Of a stretch of 64,000 nucleotides of DNA, positions 28,283 to 36,299 are shown piece by piece. The stretch lies in the NCBI RefSeq assembly GCF_007097485.1, contig NZ_VKDE01000003.1, positions 124,001-188,000 on the forward strand, given 5' to 3'. The notes beneath the pieces were generated by a model. The model made no database searches, had not been told where the DNA came from, and saw only the letters and a list, made by a program, of their open reading frames with translations. Every line of letters begins with the position of its first letter. The first letter of the stretch is position 1. The translations under genes and the position numbers were made by a program. The DNA comes from Carboxylicivirga sp. M1479. Its GTDB lineage: Bacteria; Bacteroidota; Bacteroidia; Bacteroidales; Marinilabiliaceae.

Positions 28283-28408
28283 AATGTGCTTTTCAGCAAG
28301 GGCGTGAGCTCTTTTTAAGGCCAAAAACTCATACATGTTGTTAGCTTGGTTAAACGATAGACAAGTCAATTACTTAACGAAGTAAGGCGCTTGTTTGAAA
28401 AGCACATT
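28283..28408. repeat. 126-bp element with 13-bp perfect terminal inverted repeats
   Basis: AATGTGCTTTTCA (28283-28295) and TGAAAAGCACATT (28396-28408) are exact inverted copies. Inside, TTACTT-aacg-AAGTAA (28370-28385) makes a second hairpin. It begins 10 bp after the GH16 stop and contains no gene. It could be a long-loop terminator, an mRNA-stability structure or a small palindromic insertion. Confidence 0.6.
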
Positions 28409-28506
28409 TCAAATGCTAACATTTCATTCATGATCTAAACGACATGGAGTTTTTGGTTCTTTTAGTTAGTCAGTTGTTGGCGTTAATGTAACTCAAATAG
28501 TAAGTT

Positions 28507-29295
28507 ATGAGGTATATATCTTTTTTGCTTTTAATTTTCATGGTGGCAAGCTGCAATAGCCAAAAAGGCTATGAGCTGGTGTGGAGCGATGAGTTTGATG
28601 TGGATGGCTTACCTGATTCAACAAAATGGAGTTATGACACAGAGGGAAATGCTTGGCAGTGGGGTAATAACGAATTACAGCATTATACGGCCAATCGGAT
28701 GGAAAATGCAAAGGTAAGGGATGGCCTCCTGCACATTACTGCTCGTGTAGAGGATGGATTTAATCAGCCTTACACCTCGGCGCGATTGATTAGTAAAGGA
28801 AAAGGAGATTGGTTATATGGCCGTATTGAAGTGAAAGCTAAAGTAGCTGGAGGCAAAGGTGCCTGGCCAGCCATTTGGATGTTACCAACTGATTGGAAGT
28901 ATGGAGGGTGGCCTGCAAGTGGTGAGATAGATATAATGGAGCATGTTGGTTATGAGCCAGATTCTGTGTATTTCACCGTTCATACCGACGCCTACAACCA
29001 TTTAAAGGGAACGCATAAAGCAAAGGCTGTTTACATGCCAAATGCCGAACATGAATTTCATGTGTACAGTGTTGAGTGGACGAAGAATAAATGCAGCTTT
29101 TTCCTGGATCATGAAAAAGTGTTTGTTTTTAGAAAGGAAGAGCAGGCAACTTCGGCACAGTGGCCTTTCGATAAACGCTTTCACCTACTCTTAAACCTCG
29201 CTGTAGGCGGTAATTGGGGTGGTAAGCACGGTGTCGATGATGATATTTTTCCTTGCGAGATGCTGGTTGATTATGTAAGGGTGTATCAAAAATAG
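28507..29295 (+). CDS. GH16 endo-beta-1,3-glucanase lipoprotein
   Basis: A 262-residue single-domain GH16 lipoprotein (LIFMVASC, C16). The jelly roll starts at once with YELVWSDEFDVDG. The catalytic motif is GEIDIMEHVG (E140, D142, E145), and NLAVGGNWGG occurs near the end, as in laminarinases. It lacks the PKD domains of the upstream GH16, and its substrate-lining residues differ (WQWGNNELQHY against WGNAEWQNY), so the two probably differ in cleft or target rather than being simple duplicates. It is followed by GH3 with 27 bp or less between them, forming one transcript. Confidence 0.94.
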   Translation: MRYISFLLLIFMVASCNSQKGYELVWSDEFDVDGLPDSTKWSYDTEGNAWQWGNNELQHYTANRMENAKVRDGLLHITARVEDGFNQPYTSARLISKGKGDWLYGRIEVKAKVAGGKGAWPAIWMLPTDWKYGGWPASGEIDIMEHVGYEPDSVYFTVHTDAYNHLKGTHKAKAVYMPNAEHEFHVYSVEWTKNKCSFFLDHEKVFVFRKEEQATSAQWPFDKRFHLLLNLAVGGNWGGKHGVDDDIFPCEMLVDYVRVYQK

Positions 29296-29322
29296 TGAAT
29301 GAATAAACTAAAATATAGAACA

Positions 29323-31584
29323 ATGAATAAAGGACGATTCTTGATGTTATTGGTTTGCTGCCAATTATTCTTATTGGCTTGTGATTCACAACCAAGTGGT
29401 AAGGATGAGATTGACGTAAAAGTAGAGAATTTACTGGCTCAAATGACGCTTGAAGAAAAGGTTGGTCAGATGAATCAGTATAATGGTTTTTACGATGTAA
29501 CCGGGCCTGCTCCTGCGGAAGGTGATGCTAAAAATAAATATGAGCACATAAAGAGTGGTTGGGTAGGATCCATGTTGAACGTGCGTGGTGCTAATGAAGT
29601 TCGAAAAATGCAATCTTTAGCAGTAGATAGCTCAAGGCTGGGTATTCCCATGATATTTGGGTTCGACGTTATTCATGGTCACAAAACATTATCGCCAATT
29701 CCATTGGCAGAGGCGGCCTCTTGGGATTTGGAAGCCATTGAGAAATCTGCTCGTATAGCGGCCATTGAGGCATCGGCAGAAGGCATCAACTGGACATTTG
29801 CTCCCATGGTTGATATATCGCGTGATGCACGCTGGGGACGTGTAATGGAAGGCGCTGGCGAAGACACATACTTAGGTTCACGCATTGGTGTGGCACGTAT
29901 AAACGGATTTCAGGGCGATGACTTGAGTGCGCATAATACCATTGCTGCCTGCGCTAAGCATTTTGCTGGGTATGGATTTGCCGAAGCGGGCATGGATTAT
30001 AATACGGTTGATGTAGGAACAGTAACTTTGCACAACGTTATTTTTCCTCCGTTTAAAGCAGCTATTGACGAGGCGGATGTAAAAACATTTATGAACTCCT
30101 TTAATATCATCAACGGGATACCTGCTACGGCTAATAAATTCTTGCAGCGCGACATACTAAAAGGTGAGTGGGGCTTCGATGGTTTCGTTATTTCCGACTG
30201 GAGTAGTGGTGCTGAAATGATTGCCCATGGTTATGCTAAAGACTTGGAGCATGTGGCTGAATTGGCTACTAACGGAGGTTCTGATATGGACATGGAGTCG
30301 TACGCTAACATTAAGCACTTGGTGAAATTAGTTGAAGCTGGTAAAGTAAAAGAGTCAACCATTGATGAGGCTGTAAAGCGTGTATTAAGGGTAAAGTATG
30401 AACTAGGCCTGTTCGATGATCCTTTTAAATATTGTGATGAAACGCGTGAGAAAGAATTGATTTATCATGCTGATCATATGGCGGCAGCTTTGGATATGGC
30501 GAAAAGGTCGATCGTACTTTTAAAGAATGAAAATAATGTTCTTCCACTTGCAAAGGAGCAAAAAAAGATTGCTGTAATTGGTACTTTGGCAGATGACAAG
30601 GATAGTCCTTTGGGTAACTGGCGTATGGCTGGTGAAGATAATACAGCTATCTCGGTACTGGAAGGATTGGATGCTTACGGTGTTAATTATAAATATGCCG
30701 AAGGTGCCGAGTTAGTAACTGGTCCAACAGCTTTTCCTGTTGAGTTAGAGATTAACACAACGGACAAATCGGGCTTTAAAGAAGCGATAGCCTTAGCAAA
30801 ACAATCAGAAGTTGTTGTAATGGTATTGGGTGAGCATGGCTTGCACAGTGGCGAAGGACGTGGAAGAGCCAATCTTGGTTTACCTGGCGTTCAGCAAGAG
30901 TTGTTGGAAGCGGTTTATAAAGTGAATAAAAACATCGTTTTGGTGTTGATGAATGGTCGTCCATTAACAATTACCTGGGCCGATGAACATGTGCCTGCCA
31001 TCGTTGAGGCATGGCAGTTGGGAACTCAAACGGGTCATGCTGTTGCGCAGGTACTGTTTGGTGAGTACAATCCGGCAGGTAAACTGCCAATGACTTTTCC
31101 TCGCCATGTAGGTCAGGTGCCTATTTATTACAATCAATATAGTTCTGGTCGTCCTGGTCCTAAAACCGAAGTATTTTGGCCCCACTATATGGATGAAAGC
31201 GAAAAGCCATTGTATCCATTTGGTTACGGTTTAAGCTATACGAAATTTGACTACACAGATTTAAACATTAACGTTCTGGAAGGGCGTAAAGTTGAGGTGA
31301 GTGTAGTGGTGACAAACAGTGGTGATAGAGTAGGTGAAGAAGTAGTGCAATTGTACCTGCACGATAAAGTAGCCAGTGTTGTTCGTCCTGTAAAAGAGTT
31401 GAAAGGGTTTGAAAAAATTAGTTTAGAGCCATCACAAACGTATAAAGTTGTTTTTACCTTGAGTGAGAAAGAGCTTGGTTTTTATAATGGGCAAGGGGAG
31501 TTTGTTGTTGAACCTGGTGACTTTGGTGTAATGGTTGGAACGAGTTCTGTAGAAGGTTTAACGAGTGAATTTGAATTAAAATAA
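29323..31584 (+). CDS. GH3 beta-glucosidase lipoprotein (BglX-type)
   Basis: The frame opens at 29299, but the ATG at 29323 gives a standard lipoprotein signal (MNKGRFLMLLVCCQLFLLAC); the product is 753 residues. Domain order is GH3 N-terminal barrel (LEEKVGQMNQYNG; GFDVIHGHKT; FAPMVDISRDARWGR), with the nucleophile Asp in GFVISDWSSG (D292 from this start), then the C-terminal alpha/beta sandwich (GEHGLHSGEGRGRANLGLPG) and a fibronectin-III-like domain (LYLHDKVASVVRPVKELKGF). Periplasmic BglX-type enzymes release glucose from beta-linked oligosaccharides. It likely finishes the breakdown of laminari- or gentio-oligosaccharides. Confidence 0.93.
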   Translation: MNKGRFLMLLVCCQLFLLACDSQPSGKDEIDVKVENLLAQMTLEEKVGQMNQYNGFYDVTGPAPAEGDAKNKYEHIKSGWVGSMLNVRGANEVRKMQSLAVDSSRLGIPMIFGFDVIHGHKTLSPIPLAEAASWDLEAIEKSARIAAIEASAEGINWTFAPMVDISRDARWGRVMEGAGEDTYLGSRIGVARINGFQGDDLSAHNTIAACAKHFAGYGFAEAGMDYNTVDVGTVTLHNVIFPPFKAAIDEADVKTFMNSFNIINGIPATANKFLQRDILKGEWGFDGFVISDWSSGAEMIAHGYAKDLEHVAELATNGGSDMDMESYANIKHLVKLVEAGKVKESTIDEAVKRVLRVKYELGLFDDPFKYCDETREKELIYHADHMAAALDMAKRSIVLLKNENNVLPLAKEQKKIAVIGTLADDKDSPLGNWRMAGEDNTAISVLEGLDAYGVNYKYAEGAELVTGPTAFPVELEINTTDKSGFKEAIALAKQSEVVVMVLGEHGLHSGEGRGRANLGLPGVQQELLEAVYKVNKNIVLVLMNGRPLTITWADEHVPAIVEAWQLGTQTGHAVAQVLFGEYNPAGKLPMTFPRHVGQVPIYYNQYSSGRPGPKTEVFWPHYMDESEKPLYPFGYGLSYTKFDYTDLNINVLEGRKVEVSVVVTNSGDRVGEEVVQLYLHDKVASVVRPVKELKGFEKISLEPSQTYKVVFTLSEKELGFYNGQGEFVVEPGDFGVMVGTSSVEGLTSEFELK

Positions 31585-31587
31585 ATT

Positions 31588-31694
31588 TAAAAATTGAGTT
31601 CGGTAGAGACTATTAAGTCTCATAGTCGCACCGGAAATTAAGGCTTATTAAAAGAATTATCGCAGATTCCTTTTTATGCCGAACTCAATTTTTA
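31588..31694. repeat. 107-bp element with 16-bp perfect terminal inverted repeats
   Basis: TAAAAATTGAGTTCGG (31588-31603) and its exact inverse CCGAACTCAATTTTTA (31679-31694) enclose 75 bp that include the hairpin GAGACT-atta-AGTCTC (31606-31621). It begins 4 bp after the GH3 stop. The right arm ends in T5, so it could terminate transcription. Its layout matches the element at 28283, though the sequences differ. Confidence 0.65.
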
Positions 31695-31755
31695 TACGCT
31701 TCTTAAGTGTTAAAATAATAATTCTCTGCCTATTTAAGAATTATTAAGAATCTAT

Positions 31756-31772
31756 TTAGTGTATTTTGTACA
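31756..31772. promoter_or_regulatory. AGTGTA/TACACT palindrome upstream of the second GH3 gene
   Basis: AGTGTA-ttttg-TACACT lies 44 bp before the GH3 start and includes a TATTTTG resembling a -7 box. It could be an operator over the promoter. Support is limited to symmetry and position. Confidence 0.35.
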
Positions 31773-31815
31773 CTATTGCATATCTTCGACCCTATACCTT
31801 TTCAATTAATTACAG

Positions 31816-33990
31816 ATGAAGTACTTCTTAACGTTTGCGCTTTTTATTAGCACCCTAAGTTTATCGGCACAAAATACCAATGTCGATGTTGAATCAGCGA
31901 TTGATGACATAATCAAGCAACTAACACTTGAAGAAAAAGTGAAGATGTGTCATGCTCAATCAAAGTTTAGCTCTCCTGGAGTAGAACGATTGGGAATACC
32001 AGAAATATGGATGTCGGATGGTCCGCATGGTGTGCGGGCAGAAATTGAATGGGATAGCTGGAATCATGCTGGCTGGACCAATGATTCGTGTACTGCTTTT
32101 CCTGCATTAACGTGTTTGGCATCAACTTTTAATCCCGAATTGGCTTATAAATATGGCGTTGCAGTAGGGGAAGAAGCACGTTATCGTAAAAAAGATATTT
32201 TATTGGGACCGGGTGTTAACATTTATCGAACACCACTTAACGGTCGTAATTTCGAATACATGGGTGAGGATCCTTATCTCGCCTCTATTATGTGTGTGCC
32301 ATATATCCAGGGCGTTCAAACCAATGGTGTGGCGGCATGTGTAAAGCATTATGTGCTCAATAACCAGGAAGTATGGAGAGCCCATATTGATGTTAACGTT
32401 AGCGATAGGGCTTTACATGAAATTTATCTTCCAGCCTTTAAAGCAGCTGTTCAAGAGGGAGGTGTATGGTCAATTATGGGTGCTTACAATAAGTACAATG
32501 GTCAACATACGAGTCATCACAAAGTGCTGATGAACGATATATTAAAGAGCGATTGGGAATTTGATGGTGTGGTGGTTACCGATTGGGGTAGTGCACATGA
32601 TACAAAAGAGGCTGCTCTTTATGGTTTAGATATTGAAATGGGAACGGGAACAGATGGTTTAACGTCATCTACCGAAAATGCCTATGATCATTATTATTTG
32701 GCCAAACCGTTTTTAGAGATGATTAAAAGTGGTGAAATCGATGAAAGTGTTGTGGATGATAAAGTGCGCCGAATCCTTCGTTTAATGTATCGCACCAACA
32801 TGGATAAGTCGCGTCCGTTTGGCAGAAAAGCCAATGAAGAACATTTTGCAGTTGCTCGTGAGGTAGCTCAAGAGGGCATCGTTTTATTAAAGAATAACAA
32901 AAACTTTTTTCCATTAAATCCTGATACGAAGCAAACCATTGCTGTGATAGGAGAGAATGCAACCCGTATGATGACCGTTGGAGGTGGTTCATCGGAATTA
33001 AAAACGGTACATGAAATTTCGCCCCTACAAGGTTTGCAAGAGCGCTTTGTAAATGCCAACATCATCCATTCAATGGGTTACGCATCGGGGCCATCGCAAT
33101 ACGGAAGAGTTATCCCATCTGAGCTAGATGCCGATTCATTAAAGCAGGCCGCTGTAAAAGTAGCACAGCAGGCAGATATTGTTTTGTTTGTTGGTGGCTT
33201 AAATAAAAACCATGAGCAAGACTGTGAAAACGGCGATCGTGAGGGTTTAAATTTACCTTTTGGACAAGATGAGTTATTGAGTGAGCTAATGGCTGTAAAT
33301 AAAAATGTTGCAGTCATTTTAGTGAGTGGAAATGCTGTGGCCATGCCTTGGCAATCAAAAGCTAAAGCCATTGTGCAGGCGTGGTACCTGGGTAGTGAAA
33401 CAGGTTATGCTTTGGCCGATGTGCTTTCGGGTGATATCAATCCATCAGGTAAACTGCCATTTACTTTTCCTGTAAGTCTTGAAGATAATGGAGCCCATGC
33501 TTTTGATGAATTGTCATATCCTGGAGATGGCGAAAAGCAGGTGTATAAAGAAGATATTTTAGTGGGATACCGTTGGCACGATACAAAAAAGATCAAACCT
33601 CTGTATGCCTTTGGTTATGGTTTGTCATATACCTCCTTTAAGATTAATGAAGCAACAACTGATAAAACAGTTTATGGTGCTGATGATGAGATAAAATTGA
33701 CTGTTCAAATCAGTAATGTTGGAGATGTTGATGGTGCTGAAGTCATTCAAGTGTATGTTCATGATGAAAATTCATCGGTGATGCGACCTGTTAAGGAGCT
33801 AAAGGCTTTTAAAAAGGTGAATTTGAATGCAGAAGAGAGTAAGCAGGTAGAGATCACCGTTCCTGTCAACACCTTTGCCTTTTATGATGAAACCAAGGGA
33901 GATTGGAATTTGGAAAAAGGAAGCTATCAACTTATGATCGGAACAGCATCTAACCAGATTAAGAAAACGATTAAATTATCTGTTGATTAG
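31816..33990 (+). CDS. GH3 beta-glucosidase, secreted
   Basis: A 724-residue exported enzyme with signal peptide cleaved near SLSA-Q. The GH3 barrel shows LTLEEKVKMCHAQSKF, IWMSDGPHGVR (66-74), LLGPGVNIYRTPLNGRNFEYMGEDP, and the nucleophile Asp in GVVVTDWGSAHD (D256). The alpha/beta sandwich has GGLNKNHEQDCENGDREGLNLP, and a FnIII-like tail closes the chain (VIQVYVHDENSSVMRPVKELKAF). It differs from the upstream GH3: soluble rather than lipid-anchored, and of the MSDGPHG subgroup that includes thermostable-type beta-glucosidases. It probably handles a different linkage or chain length from the same glucan. Confidence 0.93.
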   Translation: MKYFLTFALFISTLSLSAQNTNVDVESAIDDIIKQLTLEEKVKMCHAQSKFSSPGVERLGIPEIWMSDGPHGVRAEIEWDSWNHAGWTNDSCTAFPALTCLASTFNPELAYKYGVAVGEEARYRKKDILLGPGVNIYRTPLNGRNFEYMGEDPYLASIMCVPYIQGVQTNGVAACVKHYVLNNQEVWRAHIDVNVSDRALHEIYLPAFKAAVQEGGVWSIMGAYNKYNGQHTSHHKVLMNDILKSDWEFDGVVVTDWGSAHDTKEAALYGLDIEMGTGTDGLTSSTENAYDHYYLAKPFLEMIKSGEIDESVVDDKVRRILRLMYRTNMDKSRPFGRKANEEHFAVAREVAQEGIVLLKNNKNFFPLNPDTKQTIAVIGENATRMMTVGGGSSELKTVHEISPLQGLQERFVNANIIHSMGYASGPSQYGRVIPSELDADSLKQAAVKVAQQADIVLFVGGLNKNHEQDCENGDREGLNLPFGQDELLSELMAVNKNVAVILVSGNAVAMPWQSKAKAIVQAWYLGSETGYALADVLSGDINPSGKLPFTFPVSLEDNGAHAFDELSYPGDGEKQVYKEDILVGYRWHDTKKIKPLYAFGYGLSYTSFKINEATTDKTVYGADDEIKLTVQISNVGDVDGAEVIQVYVHDENSSVMRPVKELKAFKKVNLNAEESKQVEITVPVNTFAFYDETKGDWNLEKGSYQLMIGTASNQIKKTIKLSVD

Positions 33991-34018
33991 GTAGTCAACA
34001 GATAATTGTTCTGTTTTT
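33976..34018 (+). terminator. Terminator hairpin overlapping the GH3 stop codon
   Basis: TTATCTGTTGA (33976-33986) pairs perfectly with TCAACAGATAA (33995-34005) across an 8-base loop that contains the TAG stop. ATTGTTCTGTTTTTG follows. It marks the end of the glucan-degrading transcript. Confidence 0.7.
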
Positions 34019-34077
34019 GTAAATTGGAGTCAAGTTTAAATTAAGGTAACTTACAAACATATTATTTTAGAAAGAGT

Positions 34078-34118
34078 TAAGGTTGGAATGAGAAGATAGC
34101 GTGAGGTTGTAATTTGTG
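34078..34118 (+). promoter_or_regulatory. Weak TGAG-like repeats before the DoxX operon
   Basis: TAAGG at 34078, TGAG at 34089 and TGAGGTTG at 34102 resemble the operator arrays of the glucan locus, but spacing is 11 then 13 bp and the flanks are less alike. This is a weak hint of shared control. Confidence 0.25.
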
Positions 34119-34217
34119 TTCAAAGAATCTGTATTGTACAGGTATTTGATTGAATAGTATTTGTTTGCATTGAGTTTTCTGGTGATTTTGAATAAAATAA
34201 TTAGAAATATATAATGT

Positions 34218-34703
34218 ATGATGAATTTTCCTAAGCAGCTAAGTGCACCGCAATTGTATTCCATGGTTGCGCTTCGCATTCTTCTTGGTTGGTACCTGCT
34301 CTACGAGGGGCTGGCTAAGTTGTTCAGCCCTCACTGGTCATCATTTGGCTATTTAAAAAGCTCACAGGGATTCTTAAGTGATTTCTTTATTGGTATTGCC
34401 GATAACTCGGCGCTAGTAGATGTAATTAATCTACTTAATATATGGGGTCTAATTGCCATTGGTTTGGCGCATGTTCTAGGTTTGTTAGGCCGTTTTTCTT
34501 CACTAATGGGAGTTCTCCTTATTAGCTTGTATTATTTGGCACACCCACCCTTAATTCATGTCAATGAAGTGCTTCTTTCCAATGAAAATACACTGTGGGT
34601 CGATAAGAATTTGATATTCATCAGTGTGCTTTTTGTGTTGTACCTATTCCCCACCAGTCGGGTTATTGGTCTTGATCGTTTCATATTTTACAAAAAAGGT
34701 TAG
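34218..34703 (+). CDS. DoxX-family integral membrane protein
   Basis: A 161-residue protein with four predicted membrane helices and a DoxX-like beginning (ALRILLGWYLLYEGLAKLF), then ALVDVINLLNIWGLIAIGLAHVLGLLG and LIFISVLFVLYLFP. DoxX-like proteins relate to quinone-linked membrane oxidoreductase subunits such as the thiosulfate:quinone enzyme DoxD/DoxA, though most members are uncharacterised. The stop codon touches the next start, so it is translationally coupled to a twin-arginine oxidoreductase. A role in passing electrons from that exported enzyme to the quinone pool is an attractive but unproven inference. Confidence 0.8.
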   Translation: MMNFPKQLSAPQLYSMVALRILLGWYLLYEGLAKLFSPHWSSFGYLKSSQGFLSDFFIGIADNSALVDVINLLNIWGLIAIGLAHVLGLLGRFSSLMGVLLISLYYLAHPPLIHVNEVLLSNENTLWVDKNLIFISVLFVLYLFPTSRVIGLDRFIFYKKG

Positions 34704-34705
34704 TG

Positions 34706-36256
34706 ATGGGTGATGATGCGAAGAAATTCACAAGAAGAGATGTTGTTAAAACATTAGCAACTGTACCTGTACTAGGTGCTTTGGGATATGGGGTTTTAAA
34801 AAAGATAGAACATCAGAAGCAACAAAAATATAACATAGCTGACGACTTGGGTTTGAACCTTTACGATGAACCCGATAGGCTATCATCCAAAGGTGGTCAT
34901 ACCATTCGATTAGGAATCATTGGAGCAGGTGGCCGTGGCAGATATTTGCTCGAAGCGGCAGGTTTTGCTCATCCCAATAAGGTAAAGCATTGGCACGATC
35001 AGTCTTTAAGCAATAAAACCGATACGCGTTTTGGTGATTATATGGCTCAGGATGATTTAAATATTGAAATAAGGGGCGTTTGCGATATTTTTGATGTACA
35101 TGCCGAGGAGGCCATGTTCTCTGCCAGTAATGCAGTTAAGGCTACCGTCATTGATGAAGTATCACCTCAGGTAAAGCGTTATAAAAACTACCGCGACTTA
35201 CTAAAATCGGATGATATAGATGCCGTTATTATTGCTACGCCCGACCACTGGCATGCACAAATGGGCATTGATGCCGCCAAAGCAGGAAAGCATATTTACA
35301 TAGAGAAAGGATTAACCCGGACAGCTGATGAAGCTTTTGCACTAAGAGAGGCGGTAAAGACCTCAGGTGTTGTATTTCAACTGGGGCATCAAGGCCGCCA
35401 AACCGCCAGCTTTAACAAGGCCAAGCAATTGATCGATAGAAATATTCTGGGCAAGATATCGTTGATTGAGGTTTGTACCAACCGTAATGATCCCAATGGA
35501 GCTTGGGTGTACCCCATTCATCACCAGGCGAATGAAAAAACAATAGATTGGCAACAGTTTGTGGAGCCAACGAATGATCATCCGTTTAGTGCCGAACGCT
35601 TTTTCCGTTGGAGATGCTGGTGGGATTACGGTACTGGCCTGGGAGGCGATTTACTAACCCATGAATACGATGCCATCAACCAGGTGTTGCAATTGGGAAT
35701 TCCTCACTCGGCCGTTGCTTCTGGCGGTATTTATTATTACAAAGATGGGCGTGAGGTGCCAGATGTGTTTCAGTCGGTGTTTGAATATCCTGATCGTGAA
35801 TTAACATTGATTTACAGTGCATCTTTGGCCAACGATAATTATCGTGGAAAGGTAATAATGGGTCACGATGGCACCATGAGGATGGAAAATAAACTGGAGA
35901 TATATCCTGATAGTCAATCGACCCAATACAGAAAACAGCTTAATGCTGGATTAATAAAGCCAGATGAGCCGATGATTACCTATGAACCAGGACGAAATAC
36001 TTTGGATGGCACCACGTCGGCCACAGAGCAATATTTTGCCAGTCGTGGTTTACTATACACCCATGTACAGGGTAAACGAGTTAATACAGCTCATCTGCAT
36101 ATAAAAGAATGGTTAGATGGAATTAGAGCTAACAAGCAACCGAGCTGTGATATCGATCAGGCCTTTGAAGAGGCCATAACTGCACACATGGCAACCATTG
36201 CTTATCGCGAAAACCGAAAAGTCTACTGGGATGCTGAAAAAGAACAGATTATATAA
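34706..36256 (+). CDS. Exported Gfo/Idh/MocA oxidoreductase (twin-arginine signal), first copy
   Basis: The ATG at 34706 directly follows the DoxX stop (a GTG at 34703 overlaps it); the product is 516 residues. The N-terminus FTRRDVVKTLATVPVLGALGYGVL fits a Tat signal without an obvious AxA cleavage site, so it may remain anchored. The Rossmann motif GIIGAGGRGRYL is near 70 and the family Lys in IEKGL near 200 (EKG rather than EKP). The C-terminal alpha/beta domain contains FRWRCWWDYGTGLGGDLLTHEYDA. The family oxidises or reduces sugar hydroxyls with NAD(P). Being exported, it would need a tightly held cofactor, as in glucose-fructose oxidoreductase. Its partners downstream suggest oxidation at C3 of a glucoside. 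Confidence 0.9.
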   Translation: MGDDAKKFTRRDVVKTLATVPVLGALGYGVLKKIEHQKQQKYNIADDLGLNLYDEPDRLSSKGGHTIRLGIIGAGGRGRYLLEAAGFAHPNKVKHWHDQSLSNKTDTRFGDYMAQDDLNIEIRGVCDIFDVHAEEAMFSASNAVKATVIDEVSPQVKRYKNYRDLLKSDDIDAVIIATPDHWHAQMGIDAAKAGKHIYIEKGLTRTADEAFALREAVKTSGVVFQLGHQGRQTASFNKAKQLIDRNILGKISLIEVCTNRNDPNGAWVYPIHHQANEKTIDWQQFVEPTNDHPFSAERFFRWRCWWDYGTGLGGDLLTHEYDAINQVLQLGIPHSAVASGGIYYYKDGREVPDVFQSVFEYPDRELTLIYSASLANDNYRGKVIMGHDGTMRMENKLEIYPDSQSTQYRKQLNAGLIKPDEPMITYEPGRNTLDGTTSATEQYFASRGLLYTHVQGKRVNTAHLHIKEWLDGIRANKQPSCDIDQAFEEAITAHMATIAYRENRKVYWDAEKEQII

Positions 36257-36299
36257 GTACCCTATAAACCCGATTATTAATCACCCTTAATTTTAAAAC

